Source: Apostichopus japonicus (Eukaryota > Echinodermata > Holothuroidea > Aspidochirotida > Stichopodidae). From it: a stretch of 64,000 bases of DNA. Position 1 is the first letter of the stretch. Every line of letters starts with the position of its first letter. The position numbers and the translations under genes are program-made. Below are positions 1 to 13,100 of this stretch, one piece after another. Where the stretch lies: contig NC_092574.1 of the NCBI RefSeq assembly GCF_037975245.1, positions 25,774,713 through 25,838,712 on the forward strand, in the 5' to 3' direction. Below the pieces are notes generated by a model. It had not been told where the DNA came from and did not search any database. It saw only the letters and a list, made by a program, of their open reading frames with translations.

Positions 1-770
1 ACATTATTATCTGTCTGCCTGCTTGCCAGAATACTAACTTTGACATTGTAAATTCATTCATTCATTCATTTATTTGTTTCTTCACAATATAAATACAGTG
101 AAGGTAACTAAGTGACAAAACATATCAACAACAGGGAAAATTGTGAAAGGAAGCACTCAAAAAATGCCAGAGGGCTTGTCTAGTAGAGCGCTCCCATAAG
201 TGAATAGAGAGAACAATACAAGAACAAAGTTTGCATATCCATATAATATATAACAATTTTCTTAGGAATGTTACGTAAAGTCAAACGAGTTGAAAAAGAT
301 TTTCCAAGATGAGCCTTACCTACCTTCCTCTTTTATCTTGTCTTACTCTTTATTGATTTTGAGGAGAAAAGTTACCAGAAATTAGAGGAAATTAAAAAAT
401 TGTTTAACTGTAACTGCCTTTCATTATTTGTCAAGTTTTAAAGGTCTTTTCCCAGATTTCTGTACAAGCTATTCAGCATCTTACAAGTTGACAGTTCCTT
501 TATTTCTCATTAATATCATTGGCAAACAAATGTAGGGATTTGTGAAATGAAGTAGATCTACCTTTAGTAATGCTATCAACTCTTTTTAATTCTTATAATT
601 TTGTCATGGTTTATATTATATAAAAGAAATGCTATAGTCATGAAACCCCAATTGTTGTAGCAACTTTCAAATATCACAACAAATAGAGAGGTCAGTAGAT
701 CCAGCACCTTTTTAGAGACTATGCCCACCCACCTGGTATGGTGTGTATATCAGGGAATAGACCTCTATAT

Positions 771-805
<35 letters not shown>

Positions 806-1242
806 ATATCATATATATGTATATGTATATATATATGTATATGTCGTTGTGGGTATTATGGGACTTACCAAACCTTATTGCCTGATGGAGCTTACCCCAA
901 AGGAATTAACCCTACATGGTGGTGGTTATTTGGTTAAAGGGAAACCCTGAGCTCTTTCACCGGGGACTTGTGTCTAATGCAGGCACCAAACTACACTGAA
1001 TATGTGCAGTGGTGTGTTGCTTACACAGTATCCATTTGAGTTAACTAGGTTGACTCCTGAGGAAAGTTTCCAGACAAGGTTGTTGAATTTGAAAGCAGCT
1101 GTTCACACATTTAGTTGTCTGTGTCAGGGAATATTTTGGTGTTAAACCTTTGCATAGCAACATTGAAAGCTCCTAAGTTTGTCTTCTTATAAAAAATATG
1201 TTTTTTTCTCTTTATCTATCAATTTCCTTGTTTTTCCGACAG
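1..1242. other. Intronic sequence of the GLIS2-like gene
   Basis: No coding exon is supported here. It holds a short ATTC repeat near 55-70, an (AT)n tract at about 773-803 followed by TATATG repeats, and a pyrimidine-rich stretch leading to the acceptor at 1242. One TTACGTAA word occurs at 273-280. Confidence 0.6.
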
Positions 1243-1361
1243 GTACAAAATGCTGATCCACGTACGCACACATACGAACGAGAAACCTCATCAGTGCCAG
1301 CATTGTCGGAAATGTTTCTCAAGACTGGAGAATCTTAAAATTCACACACGCTCTCATACAG
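1243..1361 (+). CDS. glis2-like: GLIS2-like exon encoding the end of finger 2 and finger 3
   Basis: Acceptor TTTTTCCGACAG and donor GTAAGA. The incoming codon is completed by one base, G at 1243, consistent with an AG|G arginine before YKML. The exon ends one base into a glycine codon. Confidence 0.9.
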
Positions 1362-2592
1362 GTAAGAAAGTTCCATGAAAGTCACTGGGTGGGTCCGGTT
1401 TACAGGTCTGGTATTTCTATTGCACCTACAGGTCTGGTTCTATTGTCCCTACAGGCCTGGTAACTGAAACATTTGCTCCTCTAAAACCCTCCTACTCTCC
1501 CTTTTGCATCCTTGTTAAACCCTGTTAGTTGCTGTGTTAATATGTATTTGTGACTTTGATTAATCTGTTCCCTACAATAAGGTAAAAGGAACAGCTCCAT
1601 GGAATCAGAAAACATTTGTAATCCACAATAAACATGTAGTCCCCTTCACCATAGTATCAACATTATTGACATTTTACACCCTAAATTTACCCCCCCCCCC
1701 CTGCCTCCTACCCTCCCATATTTACCATATAGAGAAAGTATTATTGCTTGCATTGCTGTTTTAATTTTTTCAGTTAAGCATACTTTTTCAATTCAAGCAG
1801 CATATTGACTTTTATTGAATCTTTGCATCATTCTGAACAAGTCCAGTATGAATGCCTTTATCTCTTTTATCTCTAACTCCAGGAGAGAAGCCGTATGTTT
1901 GTCCAGTAGAGGGCTGCAATAAGAGGTACTCAAATTCAAGTGACCGTTTCAAGCACACAAGGACTCACCACGAGGAGAAGCCGTACTCTTGCAAACTGCC
2001 AGGGTGCACCAAGAGGTACACAGACCCTAGCTCCCTTAGGAAGCATGTCAAATCTCACGGACATTATTCTCGAGAGCAGAGGACTAAACCTTCCGAGAAA
2101 ACCGCTCACAGTATGAGCATCTCCAACTTAATAACCTCCACGACGCCCACAGTCACGGCTACCAACCAACTCTCTCCTGCCAGTATGTTGGCGTCGTTAC
2201 CGTCGTTCGCCACTGCAGGTACCAACAGTTTATCAGAGAGGGTCATCATGTACCCCATCTTGGTGCACTCTCCAGCCTTGCCACCACACTACAGCTACGT
2301 AACAGTTCCCACCGGTCCACTTGCCTCTCTCCCGTCGACCCTCTCAAGCCCTCTGCTCTCCAATTCTGTCTTGCCGTTAAACAGCATCGCTAAACTTAGG
2401 ACTGATAGTTTTTACTCGGCCTTGTCACCCTCGGTGCTACCTTATTCCTCCTCCTCCTTGTCGGACCTACCTGCGAGTGAACACGGTCATAGCGTATGCA
2501 AGAGGCAGAAGAGGGAGGACAGTCCTTTGTCTTTGACCCAGTATACTTCTCACCCCGAAACCAGGGATATCACCGTGGCGACCAAGTCATAG
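1243..2592 (+). CDS. glis2-like: GLIS2-like C2H2 zinc-finger transcription factor, last two coding exons (5' partial)
   Basis: Two exons, 1243-1361 and 1883-2592, join in phase 1 with AG/GT borders (AG at 1241-1242, GT at 1362, AG at 1881-1882). The product is about 276 residues of a longer protein. In order it holds the helix end of finger 2 ([15 protein letters not shown]), finger 3 ([17 protein letters not shown]), finger 4 ([19 protein letters not shown]) and finger 5 ([19 protein letters not shown]). A Ser/Pro/Leu-rich tail of about 150 residues without recognised domains follows, ending at TAG. The TNEKPH linker and the [16 protein letters not shown] stretch fit GLIS2 better than GLIS1/3. 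Family knowledge: GLIS proteins are nuclear factors that bind GLI-like sites through five fingers. Exons for finger 1 and the start of finger 2 are not seen in 1-1242 and must lie upstream of the window. Confidence 0.93.
1883..2592 (+). CDS. glis2-like: GLIS2-like terminal exon: fingers 4 and 5 plus tail
   Basis: The acceptor CTCTAACTCCAG ends at 1882. The reading frame completes G-EKPYVC and stays open to TAG at 2590-2592. The in-frame ATG at 1852 is intronic and should not be taken as the start. Confidence 0.92.
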
Positions 2593-3315
2593 CTGTACCT
2601 GATATGTCTTATAAAAAAAGGAATATGCAGAAGCGATCAATTCAATATTTATTAATGGTGGAAAGAAAGCAACCTTGTCATATTTCTAATATATTTATAG
2701 CTGCTTTTCAGGGTACTGTATCTAATTTTACGCTGGAAGATAAATGATGAAAAAGACATACATTCTATTGACCTTGAAAAAGGAGAACAAATTCCAATGA
2801 CAAAAAATACTGAAAAATATATATAATGCCGTAGGCAAGCAGTTCATTACATCATTACACCCAAAAAATGTATGTTTGATCTTTTGCCAGCACCTGTAGC
2901 CATACTTAAATGTATAATGAAATAATACAGCACTAGGGAACTTCTCAATAGAGAAGTAACAACAATTTCACTGTTCGTCTCTGTAATAGCAGGACATATT
3001 CTATCTTGCTGTGATGAATGGTATATGGCAATGATGATAACTTCACTTTGTGCCTGATATATAAATTAGGCTAGGCCTAATGACCTGTGTTGTGGGAGTG
3101 TTGTGGTCCTATCGTTATGTTGCAATGATAAAGCACTGATAATGCAAATTAGGCTGGGAATAGAAACATTGTGTTGTGAAGATGTTGCAGTCCTGATGTT
3201 AGACTATAACCATTTGTAATGTCACACATGGAAATTGGGCTAGGCCTATTTACATTTTTGATGGAGGTGTTGTTTAGAGCATGCTAAATTGCTATATATA
3301 TATATATATATGTAT

Positions 3316-3815
3316 AGAGCTAGTTTTGCTCGAAAGCTCTGCAAAACCAAACATTGGCTGTTTTACTTCCAATCACTTACCTAATTTAATTATTGTATCT
3401 CACTCGAGATCCAGCCTTTCTCTAAATGCAGCATAGTTGTTTAACAGTTTTTCCGTTATTCCTATCTATATCTTTCACTGTTGGTATCTAATTGATCCAA
3501 CTATGCTTCAAAATGGAGAGCAACTTTGAAAACGCTTTGACGCCTTTCCGAAAGCGGGTTAGGTATCGGCATCACCTTTCCAACTACAGACTATACCGTA
3601 ATAAAATAGTTTCAGTTCCTGCTACTCCTTGTCACTTTCGGTGATCATGCACTGAAGAAGAGCTAGTTTTGCTCGAAAGCTCTGCAAAAACCAAACATTG
3701 GCTGTTTTACTTCCAATCACTTACCTAATTTAATTATTGTATCTCACTCGAGATCCAGCCTTTCTCTAAATGCAGCATAGTTTTTTAACAGTATTTCCGT
3801 TATTCCTATATATAT
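3316..3815 (+). repeat. Tandemly duplicated 155-bp block with hammerhead-like core
   Basis: A block of about 155 bp (from AGAGCTAGTTTTGCTCGAAA to TTTCCGTTATTCCTAT) occurs at 3316-3470 and again at 3659-3812 with only a few differences. The copies are about 343 bp apart start to start, and both outer edges abut (TA)n tracts. The second copy is preceded by CTGAAGA, so it reads CTGAAGA, then a GAGC/GCTC stem, then GAAA. Confidence 0.75.
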
Positions 3816-3997
3816 ATATATATATGCATTGCAACATATGATTTTGTCAGATTCATCAAATTTTCCAACTGACAAGAAAAAAGACAAAGTAAAGCATGAT
3901 GATAATGATGAAATCATTTCAGTGTGTGATTAATATTACTGTTCCATATTTCGGTGTGCTGCTGCTTGTTGCCCAGACCTCGGTGGTGGTCTTCATC

Positions 3998-4478
3998 TTA
4001 AAGGAGACACAAACCCAATCCGAATCACTGTTTCATGTGATAAAGATATCAACTGTGATGTGAACAAATTCATTAAAGAGTGAATGAAAAACCATATTCC
4101 ATTTGGGATTTGTCATAGACTAAATACAAAGCTGAAGGCTTAATCAAGTTTATAATATGACATCATAATCAAGCCACATGTGCTTCGATGTTTTATTTAT
4201 TACAATATTTATTTGCTGCAATGGAGACGTGAGTTTGTTAAAGCTGAATCTAAAATATTTAAAATTTAAACTTTCAGTACCTGATAATATGAAATGATAA
4301 ACAAAGAGAAAGTTAAAGGTTGCAGCACATTGTGGGCTCCATGACATCACAGTTTTTACAAAATGAAATTCCCCTGACAAAAGGAACATAATGTTTCTTA
4401 GCTGTCTGTGGGAGGTGCTCATCGCAAGGCATTTAAGCAAATCAGTAAAAGATGATAGTTTGTTCTGTCTCCTTCATG
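3998..4478. mobile_element. Probable TTAA-type MITE, degenerate
   Basis: Starts TTAAAGGAGACACAAAC at 3998. The reverse complement of the region ending near 4478 reads AAGGAGACAGAACAAAC, giving an imperfect terminal inverted repeat. The right-hand TTAA is not intact, so the boundary is approximate. Confidence 0.4.
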
Positions 4479-7136
4479 CAGCTATGAACAATAAACAAAG
4501 ATGAACGAGCACACCAGTTTACCTGTTCAAGTAATCTTATCATTAGGAGTTGCCTTGAATTCAAAATTATCATGGAGGCTTTTTTTGTAGCCGTTCTTTT
4601 GTCAAACTTTGTAAAAATATTAATAATAGTTATCAATCCTGATGGAACAAAGAAGGGACTCCTGCTGCTATCTATACATTTGACTGGGTATTTGTCCTTG
4701 GGGGGGGGGGGGGGGTGTTGAGGGTGGCAGGTTCCATCTCTTTCTACCTTGTCAGGTCATCAGTCAAGCAGTATGGATGATCAGTGTGGGTTCTTTTATT
4801 TTGATATTCAGCTGGGGAATATTTAGACCACTGCTATTAGGTGTGTGACCCTCTATTCAACCGCACAAAAAAAAATTCAAGAGTATTTATCTGCACAACC
4901 TTGCATTTAAAGTTAATTATACACCTAATTTATAAATCTATTATGCATCAGAATTTTAAAACTTTACAATTGTTTCTGTGGAGGGAAACCCTCCCAATCC
5001 CCCCCCCCCCCCCTCCCATTGCAGTCATCAGAATCCAGCCCTCTATAAAATCATTCATTCCCCTCCGACCCTTCCATAAAGATTCAAGCCCTGTACCAAA
5101 GTCGAGACAAGATTTTAGAGTTAACTTATTCTAAATGTTGAAAAGTCATAGCTGAGAGCTCAATATTGAATATTATAGCATAGTTAATACAGTCAGATTG
5201 TATTACCTGTTACAATATTATATTGTAATTAATCAAACTTGTTAAAAATTGTTAAACTGTTATATATCTTTTCAAGTCAATTCATGCCATTATGTTTCTA
5301 CGACAGCAAGTTTTGTTAAAAGCATCCCATGAAAATTTGCATTTGTATTCCTCTTATGTCATAATTCTGCCAACTTCCAATTTTGGAAGTTTTTTTAAAT
5401 GAAAAGGCCTATTTATAACATAAATTAACACACTTTTTTCGATATTTCATACCTGGAGTGTATCCTCACGAGGGGTTGATGTGTGCAGTACTGTGATACT
5501 GTATGTCCATTGACTTTATTAATCCCCAGCAAAGCGCATCGTATTTTTCAGCATATCAGTTTTCATCGTTTACAAGTATTGGCGAAAGTCAAGAATTGGC
5601 GTATATTCAAGGGTGACGTTTAAAGTTTTCATTTGAGTGATTGTTACATTCTTTGTGCCATAAAAAATTTTTTGAGTTGTTGAAAGTGGATGTAAAATCA
5701 TCCCACAGATATTTTCAGTTTTTAGAGAAAAATAAAGGTATATATATATTTATTATCATCATTATTATTGACTTTCGGTCAAAATTATTCAATAGTTTTG
5801 TATTCATTAACAATCATGGTCAGTACCAATATTGCATAAATTATAAAACTAAAACAAAAGAAAAAAACACATTTTTCATTCTTAATATTCTAAAGCTATA
5901 TGTGTGACAATAAAAGCACCTTTCTATGGAATAGGGCAGTCTAAATAAAAGAATGTCGAAGATTATTTGAGAACAAAACCTGCCGCAACACTAGCACTGA
6001 GAATGTGAAACAAAGAGCCATTTGCTGCTTGAAATACCCACACAAACTTAGGTATTACTGTACTATCATATAATATGAATGTCTGAAGAAACTTGTCAAT
6101 ATATTATTGAAGACTTTCGTTTATGTTTTGGTATAAAAATTGGAATACCCTCGGTTTGAACCCTTGCAGGCAGGGGGGGGGGGTAGAGGTAACAAGTTAA
6201 ATAGACAGATCGGACTGACAGTTTAATGTAACTGGTAACTTTCATTGGAGTATTTTGGATGTTTAGTACAGATACTTGTTCAAGAGTACTCATGCCAAAC
6301 ACTTTGTACTCAAACTCCTAGCAAGGGCAATTTACTTGTACTCATGCTGTTGTACTTGTACTCATGCTGTTGTACTTAGGCTGTTGTACTCATACTCTTG
6401 CTGTTGTACTCATACTACAAGTCATGAATTAAAACAATTATCAGTGAGATTGAAGGAATCAGGTGATGAAAGGGCTGCTCTCTACTACAAGAGATTGAAA
6501 AGCCAGGCCCTCTGAACTTTAATACATTTGCCTGAACAAGGCTTTTACAGCAATAGATAAGCAGTTTGTTAATATTTTCTCCTGTTTCGTGGTTGTAGAA
6601 TGGAATAAACTCATGTTGATACAAAACATTAAGGCTCAGATGAATGTCCTAGGCTCATTACTGTCACTAATTAATGTATCCACGTATTAGTTTAAACACT
6701 AAAATTCATAGAATGACATACAAGTGATTATCATTGAATTATTTGTGGTTATTGTTGTTTTTCCTGAAAGCAAAGATCAGTCAATCTGAAATTTTTATCA
6801 TCACATTTTTAATTCACTTTTTTTTTTTTTCATACTTCCTTCTTTTTCTTTTCTTTGATCTCTCATATTTTATGTAAGTAGAATGCAATGTTCTTCATAA
6901 GTAAGCTAGATTCACTGTTGCACTTCTAAAGTGTTGTTTGTCTGATTGTATGTACGTACTATTTTACTACTTTGTCTTCAGATTCTGGAGAATTTATAGT
7001 ATATTTGCTACAAAAATTTATTTTGTTTTTGTCATTTTTTGGTGGTCCACGGCTTTACTTGTCTTCTGCCGTTTGTCCAACTTCAACGAATAAGATGAGA
7101 TTGCAGAAAGAAGGGAACCAATTTAAGTAAATATAT

Positions 7137-7348
7137 TTGTATGTATGTATGTATGCATGCATGTATGTATGTATGTATATTAGATCCTCCTGCAAGCAGG
7201 AACTCGCGAAGAAGCCTCGTTGGCTTATCAAAGCCGCAAGCTGACCGAAGTCAGTCTCTTACATTCATATTTAACGTCCATGATTATGAATTGTTAATTG
7301 TCAACAACTCTGTAACTGGACGACATACATTAATCTGGGAGTGACTCG
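7137..7348 (-). mobile_element. tRNA-derived SINE, copy 1 (lacks the tRNA head)
   Basis: Read on the minus strand, the body runs from GAGTCACTCCCAGATTAATG to TTGCAGGAGGATCTAA and then an (ACAT)n tail. It matches the copies at 16735 and 30954 over about 170 bp. The A- and B-box region present in those copies is missing here, so this is a 5'-truncated copy. Confidence 0.85.
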
Positions 7349-10030
7349 ATTTGCCGTGAATGTAACCAGATGCTCTAACATAGCTCATCTGTGTGACTGT
7401 CTGCTGAATTTAGACACAGAGAATCTGCCTGTCATGCCATCGTGATGAGGTCTGTCACATGGCAACATTCAAAGAGCCCTTAAATGTGTTACCAAAGTAT
7501 AACTCTGTTGAAGATCCTTGCTAAAGTGTCTTCACTTGAAAGTATGTTTGATGTGAGCCAAAATGAAGTACGATTCAGTTCACAAGTATAAGACTTGTTC
7601 CTTGATTTTGGCATCTTTGACGTGCATGGAATTTCAGAGGAGGGGGGAGGGGCACATTCCAAACTGTTCCCCAACTGAGTTAGGTACAGGGGCATGAACC
7701 GATATGGACGGGATGAAGGTAGATCAAATAAAAGAAGTACCAATGATGGTCGGTGCAGATGTGGAGTTGTTGAATGCAACTCCCATGTATGGAGAGGAAG
7801 GGTCTTGGGGTTGCTGCCCAGTAAAAAGTCTGAGGTATAGATATCAAATGATAAATGAGGCATATTCAGACTGTAAATTAGGTCCATTTATATAGGTCTA
7901 AACACAAGGTTGTGTACTAATTACCTGTGAATTTTGAAAACCTACTGACTGTTTTTCTCTGATGATAGAGGTGAGGGCCCCTTTTGTGCATGCCACTAAC
8001 CAAGTTAAAATTCCACCACAACCATCTCATGAGTAATGTCAGAGTATAGTTTCTCTCTCTCATTGTCCTATCAAAATATAACCCTTGGAGGAAAGGTCAT
8101 CAAAATTGTACAAGAAACCATTTGACAAATTATTTGACAACTATCAGCTTGATTTACTCAAAGTGAAATACTTGAATCCTGGGTTTATTGGAATCGTGCA
8201 TTCCATGCTAATGAGCTTAACAGGCATGTTTCTTGCAGTGTGTCTGTGTAAGAAGATCTTTTATTCTGGTACACCCTGCTGGCAGTCTAGCCTTGAAAAT
8301 GTTACGTTACTGTTATGTTTTGATATGGCGCGGTAAGTTAATATCTCGTGCAGGATTAAAAGCGTAGAATTTTTTGCTTGCTCTTTTTCTTTCACATCAA
8401 TTTTTTTTTTTTTTTCATATCAGAAATATATGAGGTTGCAGTGCATTCGCACTGATACTTTAAAACGAAATTAAAGGTTTTTTTTTCAAATTCATTCCAT
8501 CAACGAAGGCAATATCATTGTTTCAGAGGAACTAACAGTCCACACTACAGCTGAAATTGAATCTGAGAACACCAGAATGATATGCCCAGAAAATTATTGG
8601 CCTTTTGCCAACTATATTTCATTTAAAGATTTTTTTCTTCTTACCATTGCAGGAAAGTAAACTACCATGTCCAACAACCCCCCCCCTCAACACATCTTCT
8701 TGATTTTCTTATCAGCGAAAATCCTAACTCAATGATTGAACGCTTTCTAAGACACAAATCCAAACACCTACAGAAGTAAACATAGTATCGCTGCTCTGTA
8801 TTTCATATGCAAACTACTGCTCAGACATATCCCTGAAACAGATCAACTGTACAATATGCTAAGCACCTAAATACAAAGGCACTGTGCAAGTAGATACATC
8901 CTTAAGTCAACATTAATTGTTGACATACCCAAACATTATGTTGCTCACTTTGTGTAAAACAAAAAACACAGCATTTACCTTCTTTGCATCTATCACTGGT
9001 TTATGGACTCATTCAGCGATTGTATTCTTTCTATTGCTCTGCTAATGAATCATCTATTTATGCAAATTAAACCAGGCCTCTGTAACATAGGTGATGTAGT
9101 TTGCATTATAAGCCATTCTATTGTGCAATTAATTCACCAGTCATTTTCTGATTTCACTACAACTTTAACAGCGTTTTGCAAACAAATTGTTGAAAAGGAA
9201 TTGGGTGGATGAGAGGAGTTCAGGTATAGGCGTTCATCTGGTAGAGAGCCCTCTGTTTCAAATCAATAAGCAGCACATGCTTTGTCCCCAAAGAGTCCAA
9301 TCACTTCTTTCTCCCTCGTTCATATCTAGTCAAGGACCTTCAAGGTCAAGCCTCCCCTCTCCCTCCCCACCTCGCAGGAAAGACCATTTCTTATTTTGCT
9401 TGTGTCTGCAAACTTTATACCTTTATCCAAATTTTTGAGGTCAAACTTTCTCCTCTTCCCAATGTGTCAATGGATTAACTGACAAACTTTATTCCTTCTT
9501 GTATCACAAGATGCTGATGTAAATAAATATCATGGTGTAGGATCAAGCTCTTTGTTTTGCAAATAAAAATCAGATTAATTACCCGACCAAGTATCTATTA
9601 GTTTCTTCTCCAATAACTTACTCTTCTCTTTCCCATTCTGATGCAATCAGGGGAGAGATTAATGATTGGCATTTAATACACAACGCTTTTATAAAATATT
9701 GCTTAACACTGCAGAGCAGCAGAGACATTAATCATCTTTCAGAAATGTACAAAGAGAAGAACTTGATAAATCTGAATATTGCTATACAAAACTAAAACAA
9801 GTCAATCTCCCTTGAATCACAAATAGTCCTCTATGGTATGAAGCTCTATGACTTCACTGAAAAGCTAAATCCCAAAACTCTTGGTTGCTAAGACTTGAAC
9901 CAGCCAGCAGCTTCACAGTTTTTCACACAGTAACTCTCTCCACTTCTTATTCTTTAAGAATCCATTTTTCCGTTGGTAAAAGTTCCCATTGGTAGGTCAG
10001 TTGGTATGTTTCCTCTCATTTAAGCTACTA

Positions 10031-10144
10031 TCATGTCCGTGGTTCTCCTTGTGTATTGTTAGTGTTGCTGTCTGTGATGGTTCTTCCTTTGGCCTGTTCT
10101 GCCAGTTTTAATTCTGAATCTAACCTCTCCTTAGCTCTAACAAC
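10031..10144 (-). CDS. PAM16: PAM16 terminal exon
   Basis: Acceptor CTCTGTCTCTTCAG, phase 0. It encodes [19 protein letters not shown] and a Thr/Asn-rich tail ending at TGA (10033-10031). Conserved VVRAKERLD after QSK confirms the join across a 7-kb intron. Confidence 0.92.
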   Translation of the reverse strand, partial: VVRAKERLDSELKLAEQAKGRTITDSNTNNTQGEPRT

Positions 10145-13100
10145 CTGAAGAGACAGAGAGAATGAAGTTAAAAAGGAAAGATATGAGGAGCCTCCCTCCA
10201 GTTAGTTGTCACGCAAGACGAATAGAACACCAATACTAAAGTTATTTGATACATTAACAAGCCCTGGTATTCGAGGAAGGGGTTGTAGAAAAATCATAAG
10301 AGAAAAGAAATTTATGATATTTATGGGAAAAAATATTCAAAACGTTACTTCAATAGATAACAATATTTTTCAACCAAGCACCCTTAATCATATATTTCTC
10401 AAAGAGGAATAGGATACCATCTACCCATAGACTCCTTCTCTTGGCCACAACATCCTCCACTGGAGGGTCACCAAGACGACGAAGGTGAAAGTTGGGGTCA
10501 CTGAGCAAATACAATTTGAATACCGTTACTTTAAAGTACTCTACCAATGAAACCAACAATATGAATGAAATCTTACAAAATCTTATAGACCTTTTCATTC
10601 CATAAATTGACCTTTAATGTGGACCCACAAACTATTGTGTGTACCTTTAAAAAAAAAAAAAAGCAATTTATAACTTCCACAAACTGCATCTCCAGAAAAG
10701 AACTTTTGACGTTTGTCTCGGTTTTACTGACCCCAGATGACCTTTGACACCTGTTACTCCACCAAAAGACAATCTAGAATTCACATTCATTACAGAGAAG
10801 CCATCTTGTCAAGTATGACATCTGTCCACATTCTCCTCCTATCTTGTTATAACAACCTTTCCAGGGTTTCATCTCAAACTACCTTTCACGTCCACCAAGA
10901 GTGTACACTTAATCTTTCATATCGTAATGAATGAACATAAACTTTGTCCATGCAAAATGATATCTTGAATATATTTTGACCATGGGACCTCCACGGACCT
11001 CACATGACCTAGGAATACCACCAATTGCCAACAGGCGTCTTGTACTTAATTATTATGAAGCCATTTAATATCAAGCATGAGTTCTCTTGGAAATTTGGGT
11101 GTACAATGACATCAGTGTTTACAAGCTACTGTAGCATTGTAGTGTATATCAGAAAGCACATCGACTGACTTTGTACACTGCAAACTAGAACTAAAACTGG
11201 AGCTCCAAACAGTTTCTGCTGGAGATGACTAGATTATTGCCCTCATACGGTATGTATATATCTTGAAACTTTGAAAACATTTCAAGTTTTTGAGTAGAAC
11301 CACCTGTGAGTCTGTTTCACACGGGGAAACTCTAATTTTAGCAACAAAGTCTGAAACTGCTATAATATAATGTACAACTTCCATCATAAAACTATTTCAG
11401 TTTTTTTCTTACTACCTTCTTCAATTCATGAATGTCAAAGTTTATGTATAACTTTTGGGAACTTCTTCTTTGACCTTTTGACCTCCATGCTAGTACAGTT
11501 AGTTGATACCTACAGAACATATGCAGGTGATTTGTTACATTCCTCAAATTATAAAAAAAATACATATTTCAAATTCCGCTGGATTATCGCTAAATCATAA
11601 TTTTTGGCAAAGTTAAAAGTACTTGAAACCGGATCAAAAGTTTGATGAAAGCCACAAACTTCTTCCTCCTTGTTCCCATTATTGTATTATTTATATTTAT
11701 TTATTTATTTATTTATTTATTTATATATATGTATCACAAACAATTGTGAGAAAACATGGTACAAGACTAGAAATAGCAAAATTGCCTGAAAAACAGTGAC
11801 AAACTAACATCAGGGAACATGAATCAGTCATATCAAGACTGAAGGAATCAATTGAGAGTAGATTTGTATATTCAACAAAACTAGTGAAACCCTACTCAAA
11901 CCACTTTTGAAGAAACATTAAAATTTCCAAGTAGGCTGATTGATTCTCTGCGAGCCAGTTCTCTCTGGCCAAGGTACATTATGTTTATAGACAAAGAGAA
12001 CAGCAACTTTATGTCTTACAAATGTTATAAGCCTACAGAACGGTAGAGTGGAACATCATTAACACCGTCCCAACAACCCCACCCTCCCCCACCCCCCTTT
12101 GTTACCTCTGCTGATGATAAGTTACTTATATCTTAACTCTACAAATTCTGCTGATTTGAAGCCTGAATGGCGGAACGCTGGCCACCACACTAACATGGCT
12201 TCCCACTTGCACTGGCACTACCTACATGCTGTGTCCCCTCCCCCCTCCAAAGTTGCTCTCACTTTCCTGCCCGCCCCCCTTAACCCCTTATTTTCAATTG
12301 TCGAGCCAGATACAGTAGAACTAGTCACCGAAACATCTGAACAAATCCTAAATGTTCAACAGACATTTACGATACTAGAAAGGGGCTTAAGCACAAGTTA
12401 CAATGTACGTGAAAGAAAAAATGAGCAAAGGAAAAAAAAAATTCAAAAAAGACAGAGAGAAAAAAAAGTTAAGGAACCACATACTCATTCTCACATTACA
12501 AATTACACAAATATTCAATTTCATTACGGACTGGATGCCCTGCTGTCCACAGCTCAGGTCAAATCAAAATTTCCGTCTGGATTGAATCTTCTCTCTTTTG
12601 ATTATTCTTTGACAATGTATCACAATCGATTTACAAGACCGTTGACATTACTCCTGTCTCTCTTCTGAATAGCTTTATGTTAAATGCCATCTAAACAATC
12701 CCCTACCCGGGCTCTATATACCCAGAGGTCAGGGGTCAATTGATGAGAATTAAGTCAATGTTTCTGGGAGATACTGTATTGTGGCAATAAAGGTAACCCA
12801 GGAGAAAAGTCACAGAGGGGGACTAAGAGAGCCCAGACCACCCTAGGTGCTGATTGACAGGCTAGGGTCTCTCTAAATTACCCCTAGCAATCACTCACAG
12901 TATGATGTCAAAAGTAACATGATCCAGATATGAGCGAAACTGAATTGCTTCGGAAGGGTAAAAGTTGACTGAACTGGTAAATTAAGACCGGAGAAGAAGA
13001 TGCTCCCACTGAATAGTATCATGTCTGCTTCTACATCTCTGAGACACATACCTTTGTTTCGGTTTGTTGTGACAACCAGCTCATTTGAACGGGATACCTC

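Larger units (their letters stand above)
2593..10030. other. Intergenic region between GLIS2-like and PAM16
   Basis: Contains the 3' UTR of the GLIS2-like gene, a duplicated block at 3316-3815, a TTAA-type inverted-repeat candidate near 3998-4478, poly-G and poly-C runs (near 4700, 4998 and 6173), a GTACTCATGCTGTT-type tandem repeat at about 6330-6420, and a truncated tRNA-SINE at 7137-7348. No convincing gene was found; the open frames here are short and carry no recognisable domain. The 3' UTR of the minus-strand PAM16 gene lies just below 10031. Confidence 0.5.

Noticed and set aside
1852..1882. In-frame ATG before the GLIS2-like terminal exon as a start
   Set aside because: It lies in the intron's pyrimidine tract; the conserved TGEKP linker spans the splice join instead.
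9225..9290. tRNA-like string GGCGTTCATCTGGTAGAGAG with a GTTTCAAATC
   Set aside because: The A and B boxes do not fit consensus well and no cloverleaf can be drawn.
10350..10598. Minus-strand frame with [20 protein letters not shown]
   Set aside because: Looks protein-like for about 30 residues but matches no family I know and is not in frame with the PAM16 exons.
12099..12668. 189-codon plus-strand frame in PAM16 intron 3
   Set aside because: Low-complexity Lys/Arg-rich centre, no domain, no splice context and no conserved motif that I can recognise.
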